From contig JACGWO010000002.1 of assembly GCA_034509735.1 (NCBI GenBank), forward strand, positions 48,605,115-48,669,114: a DNA stretch of 64,000 bases. The letters are read 5' to 3'. Made by a program: the position numbers and the translations under genes. This stretch comes from Sesamum alatum. Taxonomy: Eukaryota; Streptophyta; Magnoliopsida; Lamiales; Pedaliaceae. Below are positions 24,108 through 36,739 of this stretch, piece after piece. Positions within the stretch are counted from its first letter, which is position 1; every line of letters starts with the position of its first letter. The notes below the pieces were generated by a model, which worked only from the letters and a program-made list of their open reading frames with translations, ran no database searches and was not told the origin of the DNA.

Positions 24108-25804
24108 TTATTCTTCCTCAGCAATAGCTCCCTTCTCACTTACATAAATACCATCAAGAAACTTCCTTATATCTTTGTTCTTCACATGGCATTTCTGTCC
24201 AATTAATAATGGAGGTTAGTTTCAGCATAAGGCGGGTAACCATGCAAGTGATAGATGAAACATAGTTCAAAGCAGATTCACAGAAAAAGGATATACTACA
24301 TTACCTGGTTTATCAAGGCAGCAGATCGAGAAACAAGCTCGATGTCGTTTCCTTCAAGAACCAACTCATCCTTAACCTTCTCAGACCGCACAATGTTAAC
24401 CCCTTCAAGCATGTCTACCTTCCTCACCTGGTATATTCAACAATGAACAAAGTTCTTATTATGGATTCCGACACAACACCGATTCAGCTACAACAATCAA
24501 CCTAGCATAAGCAAACATCATTTAACACCCCCAGATCCGCTAATTTCAACCAGTAATCCAAACAACTAGTACCACATAAGTACGCACATTTAAGATTGCA
24601 GACTTGCATTTATTCTCATTCACAATTTCACATTCATCATACGAAAATAGCTACAAGCCCAGTGCCCTTGAAGAACATTCTATGTCATTTCTAACATCAT
24701 TATGCACAATGATATTCCATTTTCCAGCATTTAAACCAACAAAACACAGTGCAATCCAATCATCGCCAAATAGCATAAAGCTGAACATCTTTACAACACT
24801 AACGATGTGGCTGATTGTATTCAAGACGTCAAATAAAAATCTAGTCCGTCAGCTCTCAACAGCACAACAGCAAAAGGTAAAACAACATATCACCGATGTA
24901 ATCAATATAACCAGCATCAGAACACGTACAGAATGAATTAAACAGTGCACATTGAATCACACATAAAACAGAAACAACACAACAATAAAAGACAATGTAG
25001 ACAAATGCTTTTCCCTTGGACAACATTCTATAACATTACTAACACCTTCCCCACCAATCAACCAGAGAGAACTAAATGAGCCCATAGATACAAATTTCAG
25101 TTCAGTCAAAATAGTGACCTAATGTTACAGTGCAACCTAATCACATCCAAATAGTTGACGACCACCAAATCTTACAACAGCAACGACATTGCTAGATATG
25201 TTTAAGCGACTGAAATCAGAAAAAAGATAGTTCAGTCCTTAACAACAAACATGACCAATAAATCAACATATCACCAATGTAATCAATAAACCATAACAAA
25301 ACTCCGTCTAAAATCACAGACACAGGAAGACATACACAGAAACAACAGAGCGAAAATATACCACAGCCAACCACTAAACCCAGCAAAAAAAGATTAAAAA
25401 TAATAAAATAGTGGGTACTTTTCACATACCCTCTTCTCGCCAAGGAAGTTACGGATCTCAATAGCTGTGCCGCTGTTGGTAATGGATGCATTGATGGGAA
25501 AGTGAGCGTAAACAAAACGCATCTTGTAACGGTAACCTTTGGTAACACCGTTAATCAGATTGGTCACGTGGCTAAGCGCGGTGCGAATAGCTGCGGTTGT
25601 TTTCCGGCTACCAAACCAGGCGTCAATCTTCAGCTTCTTCTTTGCGGTGGCTTCGTCGGTAATCAGCTGGAAATCGAGGTTCAAATGCTTGAAATTGCGG
25701 GAGAGTTTTCCCCTGGGACCTTCGACTTCGATAACCTTGGCTTTAACCTTGATCTTGACCCCGTAGGGGATGTCCATGGTATCGGAGGAGAGGATCGTCT
25801 TCAT
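24108..25804 (-). CDS. RPL9: 60S ribosomal protein L9 (uL6), copy A
   Basis: Exons 25804-25430, 24427-24305 and 24194-24108 encode 194 residues, the usual plant length. All junctions are GT-AG and in phase 0. Landmarks are the start [39 protein letters not shown], the central [34 protein letters not shown], and a C-terminal [20 protein letters not shown] region. uL6 sits at the base of the P-stalk near the sarcin-ricin loop of the large subunit. The neighbour at 27657-29376 is a tandem duplicate with the same exon sizes (375/123/87). Copy A has Tyr14 and Ala54 where copy B has Asp14 and Gly54; Asp and Gly are the family-typical residues, so copy A is slightly the more diverged. Both look functional. 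Confidence 0.95.
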
Positions 25805-25876
25805 TTTCGAGTTGTTTTGACTCTCACACAGTACGTGAAGGTTGTGCGCTGCCCAAAGGGAGAGAGTGAGAACGAA

Positions 25877-26030
25877 AAACCCTAACAAGTTTTATATACG
25901 GCGGGGAAGGCAAAGGTCTGGGCCGGGGTAATAGGGACTGTGAGTGGGCCTAAAACTCTCTTATTGGACTCACAACATTTATAACTATTAAGTCATAGTA
26001 ATTGGGCCTACAAAGAGAGTTGGGCCTTGA
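25877..26030 (-). promoter_or_regulatory. Promoter of RPL9 copy A: telo-box, TATA and site II motifs
   Basis: A telo-box AAACCCTAA (25877-25885) is followed by a TATA-like TATATAAA on the minus strand (25890-25897). TGGGCC site II motifs lie at 25919, 25945, 26003 and 26021. Telo-box plus clustered TGGGCY is the standard arrangement of plant ribosomal protein promoters, bound by Pur-alpha-like and TCP factors. Confidence 0.7.
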
Positions 26031-26039
26031 TATGGTGGA

Positions 26040-27656
26040 TAAGAAATCTAATGTCATATTTGGACGGATAGATTTAAATATATATATATATATTAAATTA
26101 TTAATAGTATATTTTTTTATTTATTTGGATAATTTTAAAAATTTTAACACTAATTTTGAATTATATTTTGGACAAGATTGTACTTTTATTTTGATGGGGT
26201 AGGAATTGTTGCAGTTTTGGTTTCTTATGTGTTTGACATTTTTTGTCTCACACAATTGATATACATTGTAGATGTGATTTTGAAGCCTAACAGATTTTAT
26301 CCCATAAGATTAGTGCATAGGACCATATCTACAATGTTTTTTTTATCATTTGAAACCAAAAATGTTTATTCCACCAAGTATGGAATCAAAAGTGAAAATT
26401 TCCAAAAATGTAATTTTACCTATATTTGTAAAATCTTAATCAATAATTTCATGTTGTCACTCAAGATTCAAACAATCTTATGGAATATTAATAATTTCAT
26501 GTTCTTTTTTATTTTGTCGCGCATCCATATGAATTGCAAACGAAGAACTTGAATAACTTATAAATCGTATCTTTCTGACACAAAATTGTGAAGCTTATAT
26601 GAAAGTGCACAACCCATAGTCCAATGCGGCGTTAATCATGTCACACGCCGCATCATTTGACGCATTTGTGGGACGAAATCGTAAAACTCATCTAAAACTA
26701 GAGCAAACAATATCTTTCATAATGAACAACAATCGCATTAAAAAACACATCTCTTTTAATACGGAGTTAACTGAATAATTTTTTCAAATTCTTTTCTCAA
26801 ATTCAAATATATGTAACATAATAAATGGAGCGTGGGATAAAGTCACTGTTAGGTGACCCAAGTCAATCAAACTCGGGAAAAATTGAAGATCCGAATTTAA
26901 ATCTTTAATTCATAATTGAGATTGATTACAATTTATTTTCATTTTCTATACATAGGACGTGCCAATTATTGGATCGTTGGTAGTATATAATGTTTTCGGT
27001 TTTGATTGCATTCAGTTTTTGTGTAAAAGTTTTACAACTTTAATTACGTTTCAGAATTAACAATCAAATAGTACAAACATAAGTAGCGACGGAATTGCCA
27101 AGAGTCCAACACCCTACTCTAGTCAGGCTGCTTCTGTAACAACATTACTCTTCCGTATGGCCGTACTTTTGTATTAAGAAATCTCGATGAATTCAGAGAT
27201 GAACTTTTTGACACAAGGCTCGGACCTTGTTTAGCCTAGTCTACCAGTGTTTATTCAAGTGCTTAAGATTCATGTAATCTCATGGCAATTTTCCATCATA
27301 AAAGTGTAGGACTTGAACAAGTTGCACCCAAGAAAATCAAGGAGATACCAACCACCTTATTGAATAAGTAGATAAGACTAAACAATATCAAAACAGTCAT
27401 TGAGATGACGAGCGAGCAAGAACACCATCATTGAAGAATAAAGCAAGTCATACAATTAAAGGAACTAACTAAACATAGAGCACAAACAGATACTGGCATC
27501 ACTATGATCATAACTATAGGAGCATACCAACCACGCCATTTGCCACTTCTCATAATGCAAAATTGTAAATCCACCTTCAACAAGTCCCCAAATGATAAAA
27601 GAGAAAAAACAGTCAAAAAATAATACCATAAAAGGATAATCGTACAGCTTAGCTAC
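26040..27656. other. Spacer between RPL9 copies; right part duplicated
   Basis: Bases ~26280-27656 match the 3' flank of copy A in order. Bases 26040-26280 are AT-rich and not matched in the window. The open frame 26178-26552 (124 codons) runs through repeat sequence and has no recognisable domain. Confidence 0.55.
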
Positions 27657-29376
27657 TTATTCTTCCTCAGCAATAGCTCCCTTCTCACTTACATAAATAC
27701 CATCAAGAAACTTCCTTATATCTTTGTTCTTCACATGGCATTTCTGTCCAATTAATAACGGACATTAGTTTCGGCATAAGTTGGGCAACCATGCAAGTGA
27801 GAGATGAAACATACTTCAAAGCAGATTCACAGAAAAAGGATATGCTACATTACCTGGTTTATCAAGGCAGCAGATCGAGAAACAAGCTCGATGTCGTTTC
27901 CTTCAAGAACCAACTCATCCTTAACCTTCTCAGACCGTACAATGTTAACCCCTTCAAGCATGTCTACCTTCCTCACCTGGTATATTCAACAATGAACAAA
28001 TTAATTATTATGGACTCCAACAAAAGACAGATTCAGCTACAACAAGCTCATACTCAACCAAGTCAATCAACCTAGCATAAGCACACATTACTTAACATCC
28101 CAAGATCCGCTGATTTCAACAAGTAATCCAAATAACTAGTACCACATAAGTACGCACATTTAAGATTGCAAACTTGCATTAATTCTCGTTCACAATTTCA
28201 TATTCATCATACCAAAATAGCTGCAAGACCAGTGCCCTTGAAGAACATCCTATGTCATTCCCAACATCATTACGCACAATGATATTCCATTTTCCAGCAT
28301 TTAAACCAACAAAAAACAGTGCAATCCGATCATCGCCAAATAGCATACAGCTGAACATGTTTACAACACTAACAATATGGCCGATTGTATTCAAGACGTC
28401 AAATCAAAATCCAGTCCGTCAGCTCTCAACAGCACAACATCAAAAGTAAACCAACATATCACCAATGCAATCAATATAACCAACATAAGACACGTACAGA
28501 ATGAACTAAACATTGCACATTGAATCACACATAAAAATGAAACAACACAATAATAAAAGACAATGTAGACAAATGCTTTTTCCTTGGACAACATTCTATA
28601 ACATTACTAACACCATCCCCACCAATCACCCAGAGAGAACTAAATGAGCCCATAGATACAAATTTCAGTTCAGTCAAAATAGTGACCTAATGTTACAGTG
28701 CAACCTAATCACATCCAAATAGTTGACGACCACCAAATCTTACAACAGCAACGACATTGCTAGATATGTTTAAGCGATTGAAATCAGAAAAAGATAGTTC
28801 TGTCCTTATCAACAAACATGACCAATAAATTAACATATCACCAATATAATCAATAAACCATAACAAAACTCCGTCTAAAATCACAGACATAGGAAGACAG
28901 ACACAGAAACAACAGAGCGAAATTAAACAGTGCACATTGAGCCACACATAAAACAGAAGCAACACAATAATAAAAGACAATGTAGAAAGAATTTTCCATA
29001 CCCTCTTCTCGCCAAGGAAGTTACGGATCTCAATAGCTGTTCCACTGTTGGTGATGGAAGCATTGATGGGAAAGTGAGCGTAAACAAAACGCATCTTGTA
29101 ACGATACCCCTTGGTAACACCGTTAATCAGGTTAGTCACGTGGCTAAGCGCAGTGCGAATAGCAGCTGTGGTCTTCCGGCTACCGAACCAGGCGTCAATC
29201 TTCAGCTTCTTCTTTCCGGTGGCTTCATCGGTGATGAGCTGGAAATCAAGGTTCAAATGCTTGAAATTACGGGAGAGTTTTCCCCTCGGGCCTTCGACTT
29301 CAATAACCTTGGCCTTCACCTTGATCTTCACCCCGTCGGGGATATCCATGGTGTCGGAGGATAGAATCGTCTTCAT
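27657..29376 (-). CDS. RPL9: 60S ribosomal protein L9 (uL6), copy B
   Basis: Exons 29376-29002, 27976-27854 and 27743-27657 give 194 residues with the same exon lengths and intron phases as copy A. Intron 1 is 1025 bp here and 1002 bp in copy A; intron 2 is 110 bp in both. The introns can be aligned over almost their whole length, showing a recent duplication. The protein begins [20 protein letters not shown] and carries Gly54, the residues usual for the family. The open frame continues upstream of the ATG ([10 protein letters not shown]...), but the downstream ATG matches all uL6 proteins and is the start I choose. Next to the acceptor end of exon 1, copy B's intron carries an extra 66-bp repeat patch absent at that place in copy A. 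Confidence 0.95.
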
Positions 29377-29458
29377 TTCTCCTGTGTTTTTTCTCCGAAA
29401 CGGTGTGTGAACTGTGTGTGCAGCCGAAGCAGTAGGGTTAGGCGACAAAACCCAGGAT

Positions 29459-29580
29459 ACATATATATATATATATCGGAAGTGAATTGAAGAGGGCGAT
29501 AGCGCAAAACCCTAGCCTAGTTTGGGTCCGTTATGGGCCGGCCCAAAATAGGCCCGATTTCAAAATAATTTTGGGCTATT
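29459..29580 (-). promoter_or_regulatory. Promoter of RPL9 copy B: AT microsatellite, telo-box, site II
   Basis: An (AT)n run at 29459-29476 is followed by AAAACCCTA (29506-29514). Palindromic TGGGCC/GGCCCA motifs lie at 29534-29545, with TGGGCT at 29572. The same element types occur at copy A and RPS4, but the two RPL9 promoters cannot be aligned well, so the duplication seems to end just upstream of the ATG. Confidence 0.65.
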
Positions 29581-29679
29581 ATATATCAGTTAAAGGTTAC
29601 AACCGGTTCAAGGTAAATTCAGAACGGGCCAACTGGGCTATGTATTTGGGCTCAAAAAAGTAGATTAATAACAGACCCG

Positions 29680-30095
29680 TATCGAATTAGTAAACTTGTT
29701 GGGTTGTATTTTCTTCACAAATTACCTGAAAATCTTGAATTAGTAGATGTAGCGTGTAAGGCTGAAAATGTTCAAACTATTCGATATCCGAGTGAAATCA
29801 ATTCAAAAAAATTTGTTTCAACTCGATTTGTTAAACTTAAAAACTAAACTTGAACAAAAAAATTTGTGCGATAAACTTTTGAGCTCGTCTCGAACTCAAT
29901 TCCATTAGGATAAAAATAATAAAGTATATTCAAAAATATCAAATTACTCTAGTTCGATTCGTATTTGATTCAACTAAAATTAGTTTGAGCTCCATTAGAT
30001 CAATAATCAAACCAAATTCAAATACAAATTTTAAAGCTCGATAATAATTCAATAATGTGTTCGGTTCGGCTCCCATCCTACTAGTATCAATAGTC
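29680..30095. mobile_element. Foldback MITE with 'gaaccgaacac'-type end
   Basis: The interior contains repeated 'tcgaactcaattccatta', 'gttcgattcg' and 'gagctccatta' phrases with complementary partners. It ends near 30085 with GTTCGGTTCGGCTCCCATC. Similar elements are widespread in plants and are usually placed in hAT. Ends are approximate. Confidence 0.4.
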
Positions 30096-30099
30096 CAAG

Positions 30100-30874
30100 T
30101 AGATTATTGTGAAATGACTAACATAGTGGAATAGACAATAGGATGTAGTATTATTTGACTGGAAATGTAGGTTAGAACTGCAGCTGCCTGCAAGGCACAC
30201 AGCCGTGAACAGACTTTAGTAACGTAATCATCGCTTAACTGATCGCTTTGTGTTTGTGATTCAGCTTACAAGATTGTTGAAGCATTCCAAATTACTTTCT
30301 ATCCTCATAGTTGGAAAGTGTCAAAATCCCAACAATTAAGTCCTAATTTTCCCTTTAGTATTTTTCCACAGAGTTCCTTCAATGGGTAGTCATCATGCAA
30401 CAAACAGGGATTAGGCTACCAGATACAAACTATGAAGCCTGCAGATTGAACAGCAAAACAAGCCTTCAGTTGAGAACAAAAACAACCAATGGCACAAAGA
30501 TTTATATAAATTTTAGATCATTGGTAAGACTTTTTCTGAGGAAGACTTCCTCCACAGGAGATTATTTAATCGCTCCCACAATCATGACAATATAAAGCTG
30601 GCTGCGTATGAACACATTCAACATCAGGATTGACGAGGCCAAATTTCAGTTAGGAAACAAAGAACACACCATATGAGCTAGAGAGATATGAAAAGGTCTT
30701 AAATTTGTCATCAAATATCCATAATTAAATTATCCAAAATATGAAAAATCAATATAAACGTCAAAACTTAGGTTGGGAACAACATCAAATTCGCCAGAAA
30801 AAGATTCTATAATAGCACAATGACGCATCTCATACTACTGTGACACAATGAAGGAAGAAGCTTGAATATATCTA
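30100..30874 (-). other. 3' flank of RPS4
   Basis: Probably the 3' UTR of RPS4 near 30700-30874. The rest is intergenic with no gene-like frame. Confidence 0.35.
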
Positions 30875-33123
<2,249 letters not shown>

Positions 33124-33129
33124 CTTGGT

Positions 33130-33350
33130 GGTGGATGTGAGAAACGACGGCGCTGGCTCCTCTCTCTCTCTCCCTCACACTCTCTCTCACTCGTACGTTG
33201 GAGCTGCAGACGGAATGTAAAACCCTAGCTCCAAGATTATATATGGGGTGTGAGGATGGGTAGCTCTCAAATTAGGTCACGTGAAGTGGGTTTGGGCCAT
33301 CCCATTCCCTTTTGGGCTTTCCTGGATCCTGGTCCAATGTGGCCCATCAC
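33130..33350 (-). promoter_or_regulatory. RPS4 leader and promoter: pyrimidine tract, telo-box, site II
   Basis: On the plus strand a CT-rich tract (33150-33190) gives a GA-rich leader to the minus-strand mRNA. AAAACCCTAG (33219-33228) is a telo-box. TGGGCC (33293), TGGGCT (33313) and GGCCCA (33341) are site II motifs. The arrangement parallels that of the RPL9 genes. Confidence 0.6.
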
Positions 33351-33431
33351 ATATTTTGGAACCCAATCCACATATTTTCAATCACCTTACTTTAAAAATG
33401 ATTTTTTCAAAAATATATATATATATATATA

Positions 33432-33931
33432 TCTATATAACTATCAGGAAATGGGTCTTATAGATACAAAGTGGTAGTTTTTATACCACTACACTAAATT
33501 ATTATAATACCAAAAATGCCCTTTAACTTCCCAACTCATATAATTGAATTAACTATCCAATTAAGTTTATTTAGAAAAATAATTACATACAATTACATGT
33601 ACTCAAAAATTAAATTTACTCCCATTTTATTTAAGTTTATTATTAATTAAAATATAAATAACATATTATTAATTAGTATTTGTGTTGTATGTGTATATAA
33701 TAATTGCCATCAATATACCAAATATTGTACAAAGTTTTGATTGTTAAATTAATTTGAGTAAAATATATATTGATAATTAATGCATTAGAAAAAAGTTATT
33801 AGAGAATTTTTGTATATGAGGTTGTAAATAAGTGGTAAATTTTAATATACAACAATAAATTATGAGTTTCAATAAAATAAAAAATATTACTAAAAATTAT
33901 GCGCGCATGTACTGCGTGCCACAATTTCTAG
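33432..33931 (+). mobile_element. Non-autonomous Helitron-like element 1
   Basis: It starts TCTATATAACTATC after an A and ends GTGCCACAATTTCTAG before a T, matching the Helitron rule (5' TC, 3' CTAG, insertion between A and T). Internal phrases 'taccactacactaa...aataccaaaaatgccc' recur in element 2. There is no Rep/helicase coding. Confidence 0.6.
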
Positions 33932-33933
33932 TT

Positions 33934-34218
33934 ATATATAGAAAAAAAATCTCTGTTTTACTCACAAATGGTGGTTAATGACACAATCACACCACTTTTT
34001 TGTAATGCCAAAAATAACCCTCAACTGATATGATAACTATTTTATTCAACTTTTCGATTTTTATATTAATTGATAACTTAATTTTTTTTCATTCTTTCCT
34101 TCTTTTTTTGTTAATGTGATGTGTTAGTTTATATAATTTACTCTTATTTATAATATATTTTAAAATATAAAAATTTATTTATTATATGTACAAAAGAACG
34201 ACGTGCCACGATGACTAG
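33934..34218 (+). mobile_element. Non-autonomous Helitron-like element 2, directly after element 1
   Basis: It shares 'actcacaaatggtggtta' and 'tttataatatattttaaaa' blocks with the element at 41417-41653 and ends GTGCCACGATGACTAG/T. It begins within 3 bp of the end of element 1, giving a head-to-tail pair. The 5' end is less well preserved. Confidence 0.6.
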
Positions 34219-34219
34219 T

Positions 34220-36600
34220 ATATATATATATATAATCATGAGATAGTAAAAGATCACGAGATAAAATAAAATCATAAGATGCTTGTTTCTTAGTAACAAG
34301 CTTAGAGGGACCGCCAACGTTTTGGTTCGAATTTTCTTACCGGAGGTTTTGTGTTTAAATCTGAGTGTGTCCATTTAATGGAAAAAAAAAAAAGAAAAAG
34401 AAAAAACTTGAAGTTCTAGAATTTAGTCGGCATCTTTCACAAATCATACGGTAATGAGATAAAACCTCGTGTAGAGACTCTCCCTCTTGAAATTGTACGA
34501 AATAAAATTTGAGGATCAAATTTAGTAACAAGTTTTTCAGTTCTTTTGGATGCATCAATAAATAAAATTATTTTGTTAAGGTCTAAATTTATACGATATT
34601 ATTGGTATTTATACAATTGGAATCTCGTATAATGCCTTTGCAACCCACGTTCCCTAGGCAGCCGAGGGTTGTGCTATAAGTTTGTGAAATGTATAGGGGC
34701 GCCATTTGTTTAATATAGATAATTGTAAGTATTTTTATTTTTATTTTGAAAGGGATAATTATATGTATTTTTATTCGCATGTGATTGGCATTATGTTCTT
34801 TTACTTGATTCTATATTTGTTGCCATGTGAATTGTTAATTTATAGGCTTGTTTTGGAAAATGGCCTGATTACTAAATTTCCGGATATTTCATACTATGTA
34901 TATGATTAATTTTTGTTTTATAATATTTAATATCATATGTTATTATATTATTATGTTTAATATGTATAGTTTTATATGCAACTTTCAGTGTGAAAAAACC
35001 ATGATTATTAAATATTCAAGTCTTTGTAAATAAATTCAATTTTATTTTTTATTACTTTATTACTCATTATAGTCATTTTAATTTAAATGAAGTTTACCCT
35101 TTTTAATTCATTCTTTATATTTGCATATTGATCTTGGAGAGTTCGGATAATTTGAATGATTTAACAGTATTAAAATTTACCTTTCACTTATATAATCTTT
35201 TTTGTATTTTTATATATATTTGGTACACTATCTAATATTATTCATATACTATAGAAATGTGATATGATGGATTAATTACAAAATATTATTTTGGCAACAC
35301 TAAGATCTTACTTATTTTGCATCAACGACGAATTATATTACTCACTGGAGCATTATTTAAAAAATATAATTTTTTTTTATCAGTGTTCAATATTTTAATA
35401 AATACAAATGACAGATATTTGCAAAAAATTAAATACGAGATATACTAAAGGGGAAAAAAAAAAGCCTACTATGTTTTTAGGAAAAACTGGCAATGACAAG
35501 TGCAAATATTGAGCAAAAATAATTCTTTTTAACATTTGATGACAAAGCGATCCTTAAGAAACTAAACTCGTTTCAGAAATAATTTTTCTACAAATACTAC
35601 CCAATTTAACTTTTATTTAATTTTATTTTATACAAAATGTTACCCATTTTTTATTTTGCAACAACTTTCAACTTTCTCTACATAAATCATTTACATAACA
35701 TTTATGAAATGAAAATGTAAATTTTCTTTAAGTCAACAAGAGCTGACTAATTTCCACATATTTAGAAGAATCTTATGATTCCATTAATTTTGCCTACTTT
35801 TAGGGCAAAACTATCAAAAAAATCTATTTCGGATTTACATTAAAAAATATAGCTTTTTTAGTGTATTTATGGATTAAATATTATATTTTCTCATTATGTT
35901 TTTATTTATTATTTAGTAAATCCATACATAATGTCTTAGTTAAAAAAAGGAATAAAAATATAAAGAAGAAATGCACTATACGCTCACAAACGTCAATAAG
36001 TGAAACCGTCGTACCAATTTTAAAATATGACAATTGTACTCTAAATTAGATAATTTTAAAAATTAACTATAATTACTTTTTTTTTTCTTTTACAAAAGTG
36101 ACTTCAAGTTATTTTAACACCACTGTACCAATTATTTTGTTGTATCGATAATATTTTAAATTGATTTTCTTTTATTTATTTGTTTTTTTAAATAATGTGA
36201 TTTGTTGGTTTATATATTCTGTTTTTATTACAATATATTTTAACATGTGAAACGATATTTATTATATGAACATATGGACTTATAATGATCATCCCAAGGT
36301 GTTTACTTTTCACATACTAATTTATTTATAACATAAAATATTAGTTTTTTTTTTTTCAATTTTCGTTGCCATAAATTTGAAGTATAATTTTAATTTTGAT
36401 ATTTGATTCATATTAGCCGTTGGAAAATAAAAAGGAATGTGAAAAAAAAAAGACACACGCACAACACACGCAGATACTTTTCTCCTTCTTTTTCTAACTT
36501 CATTTTCGCTCAATCTCATATACGCAAGTCATTGCCCGCCACCACCCTTTCTTCTCTGAGTCATACAAACAAACTTTTAGCGTGTTTGATTTCATCGCAA
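34220..36600. other. Very AT-rich intergenic DNA
   Basis: No gene is seen. A degraded Helitron-like copy ('tttggtttatatattctg' ... 'tttattatatgaacatatgga') lies at about 36060-36290. The last ~150 bases before 36740 are probably promoter and leader of the EEP/EF-hand gene. Confidence 0.45.
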
Positions 36601-36739
36601 CCAGTGAAACAGTGATAGATATCATTATCCCTTTGCCCACAAGAGGAAATATCTGTTTTTGCTGTTGAATATCCTCATTCAAGCATCCATCAAACACCTG
36701 CTTGAAGAAATACATGTTTACGTCTACGTACGCGCAGAA

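Noticed and set aside
25502..25885. 127-codon plus-strand ORF opposite RPL9 copy A
   Set aside because: Shadow of the uL6 coding exon; the equivalent appears opposite copy B for the same reason.
26178..26552. 124-codon ORF between the RPL9 copies
   Set aside because: AT-driven composition, overlaps a repeat, no homology recognised and no start or splice context.
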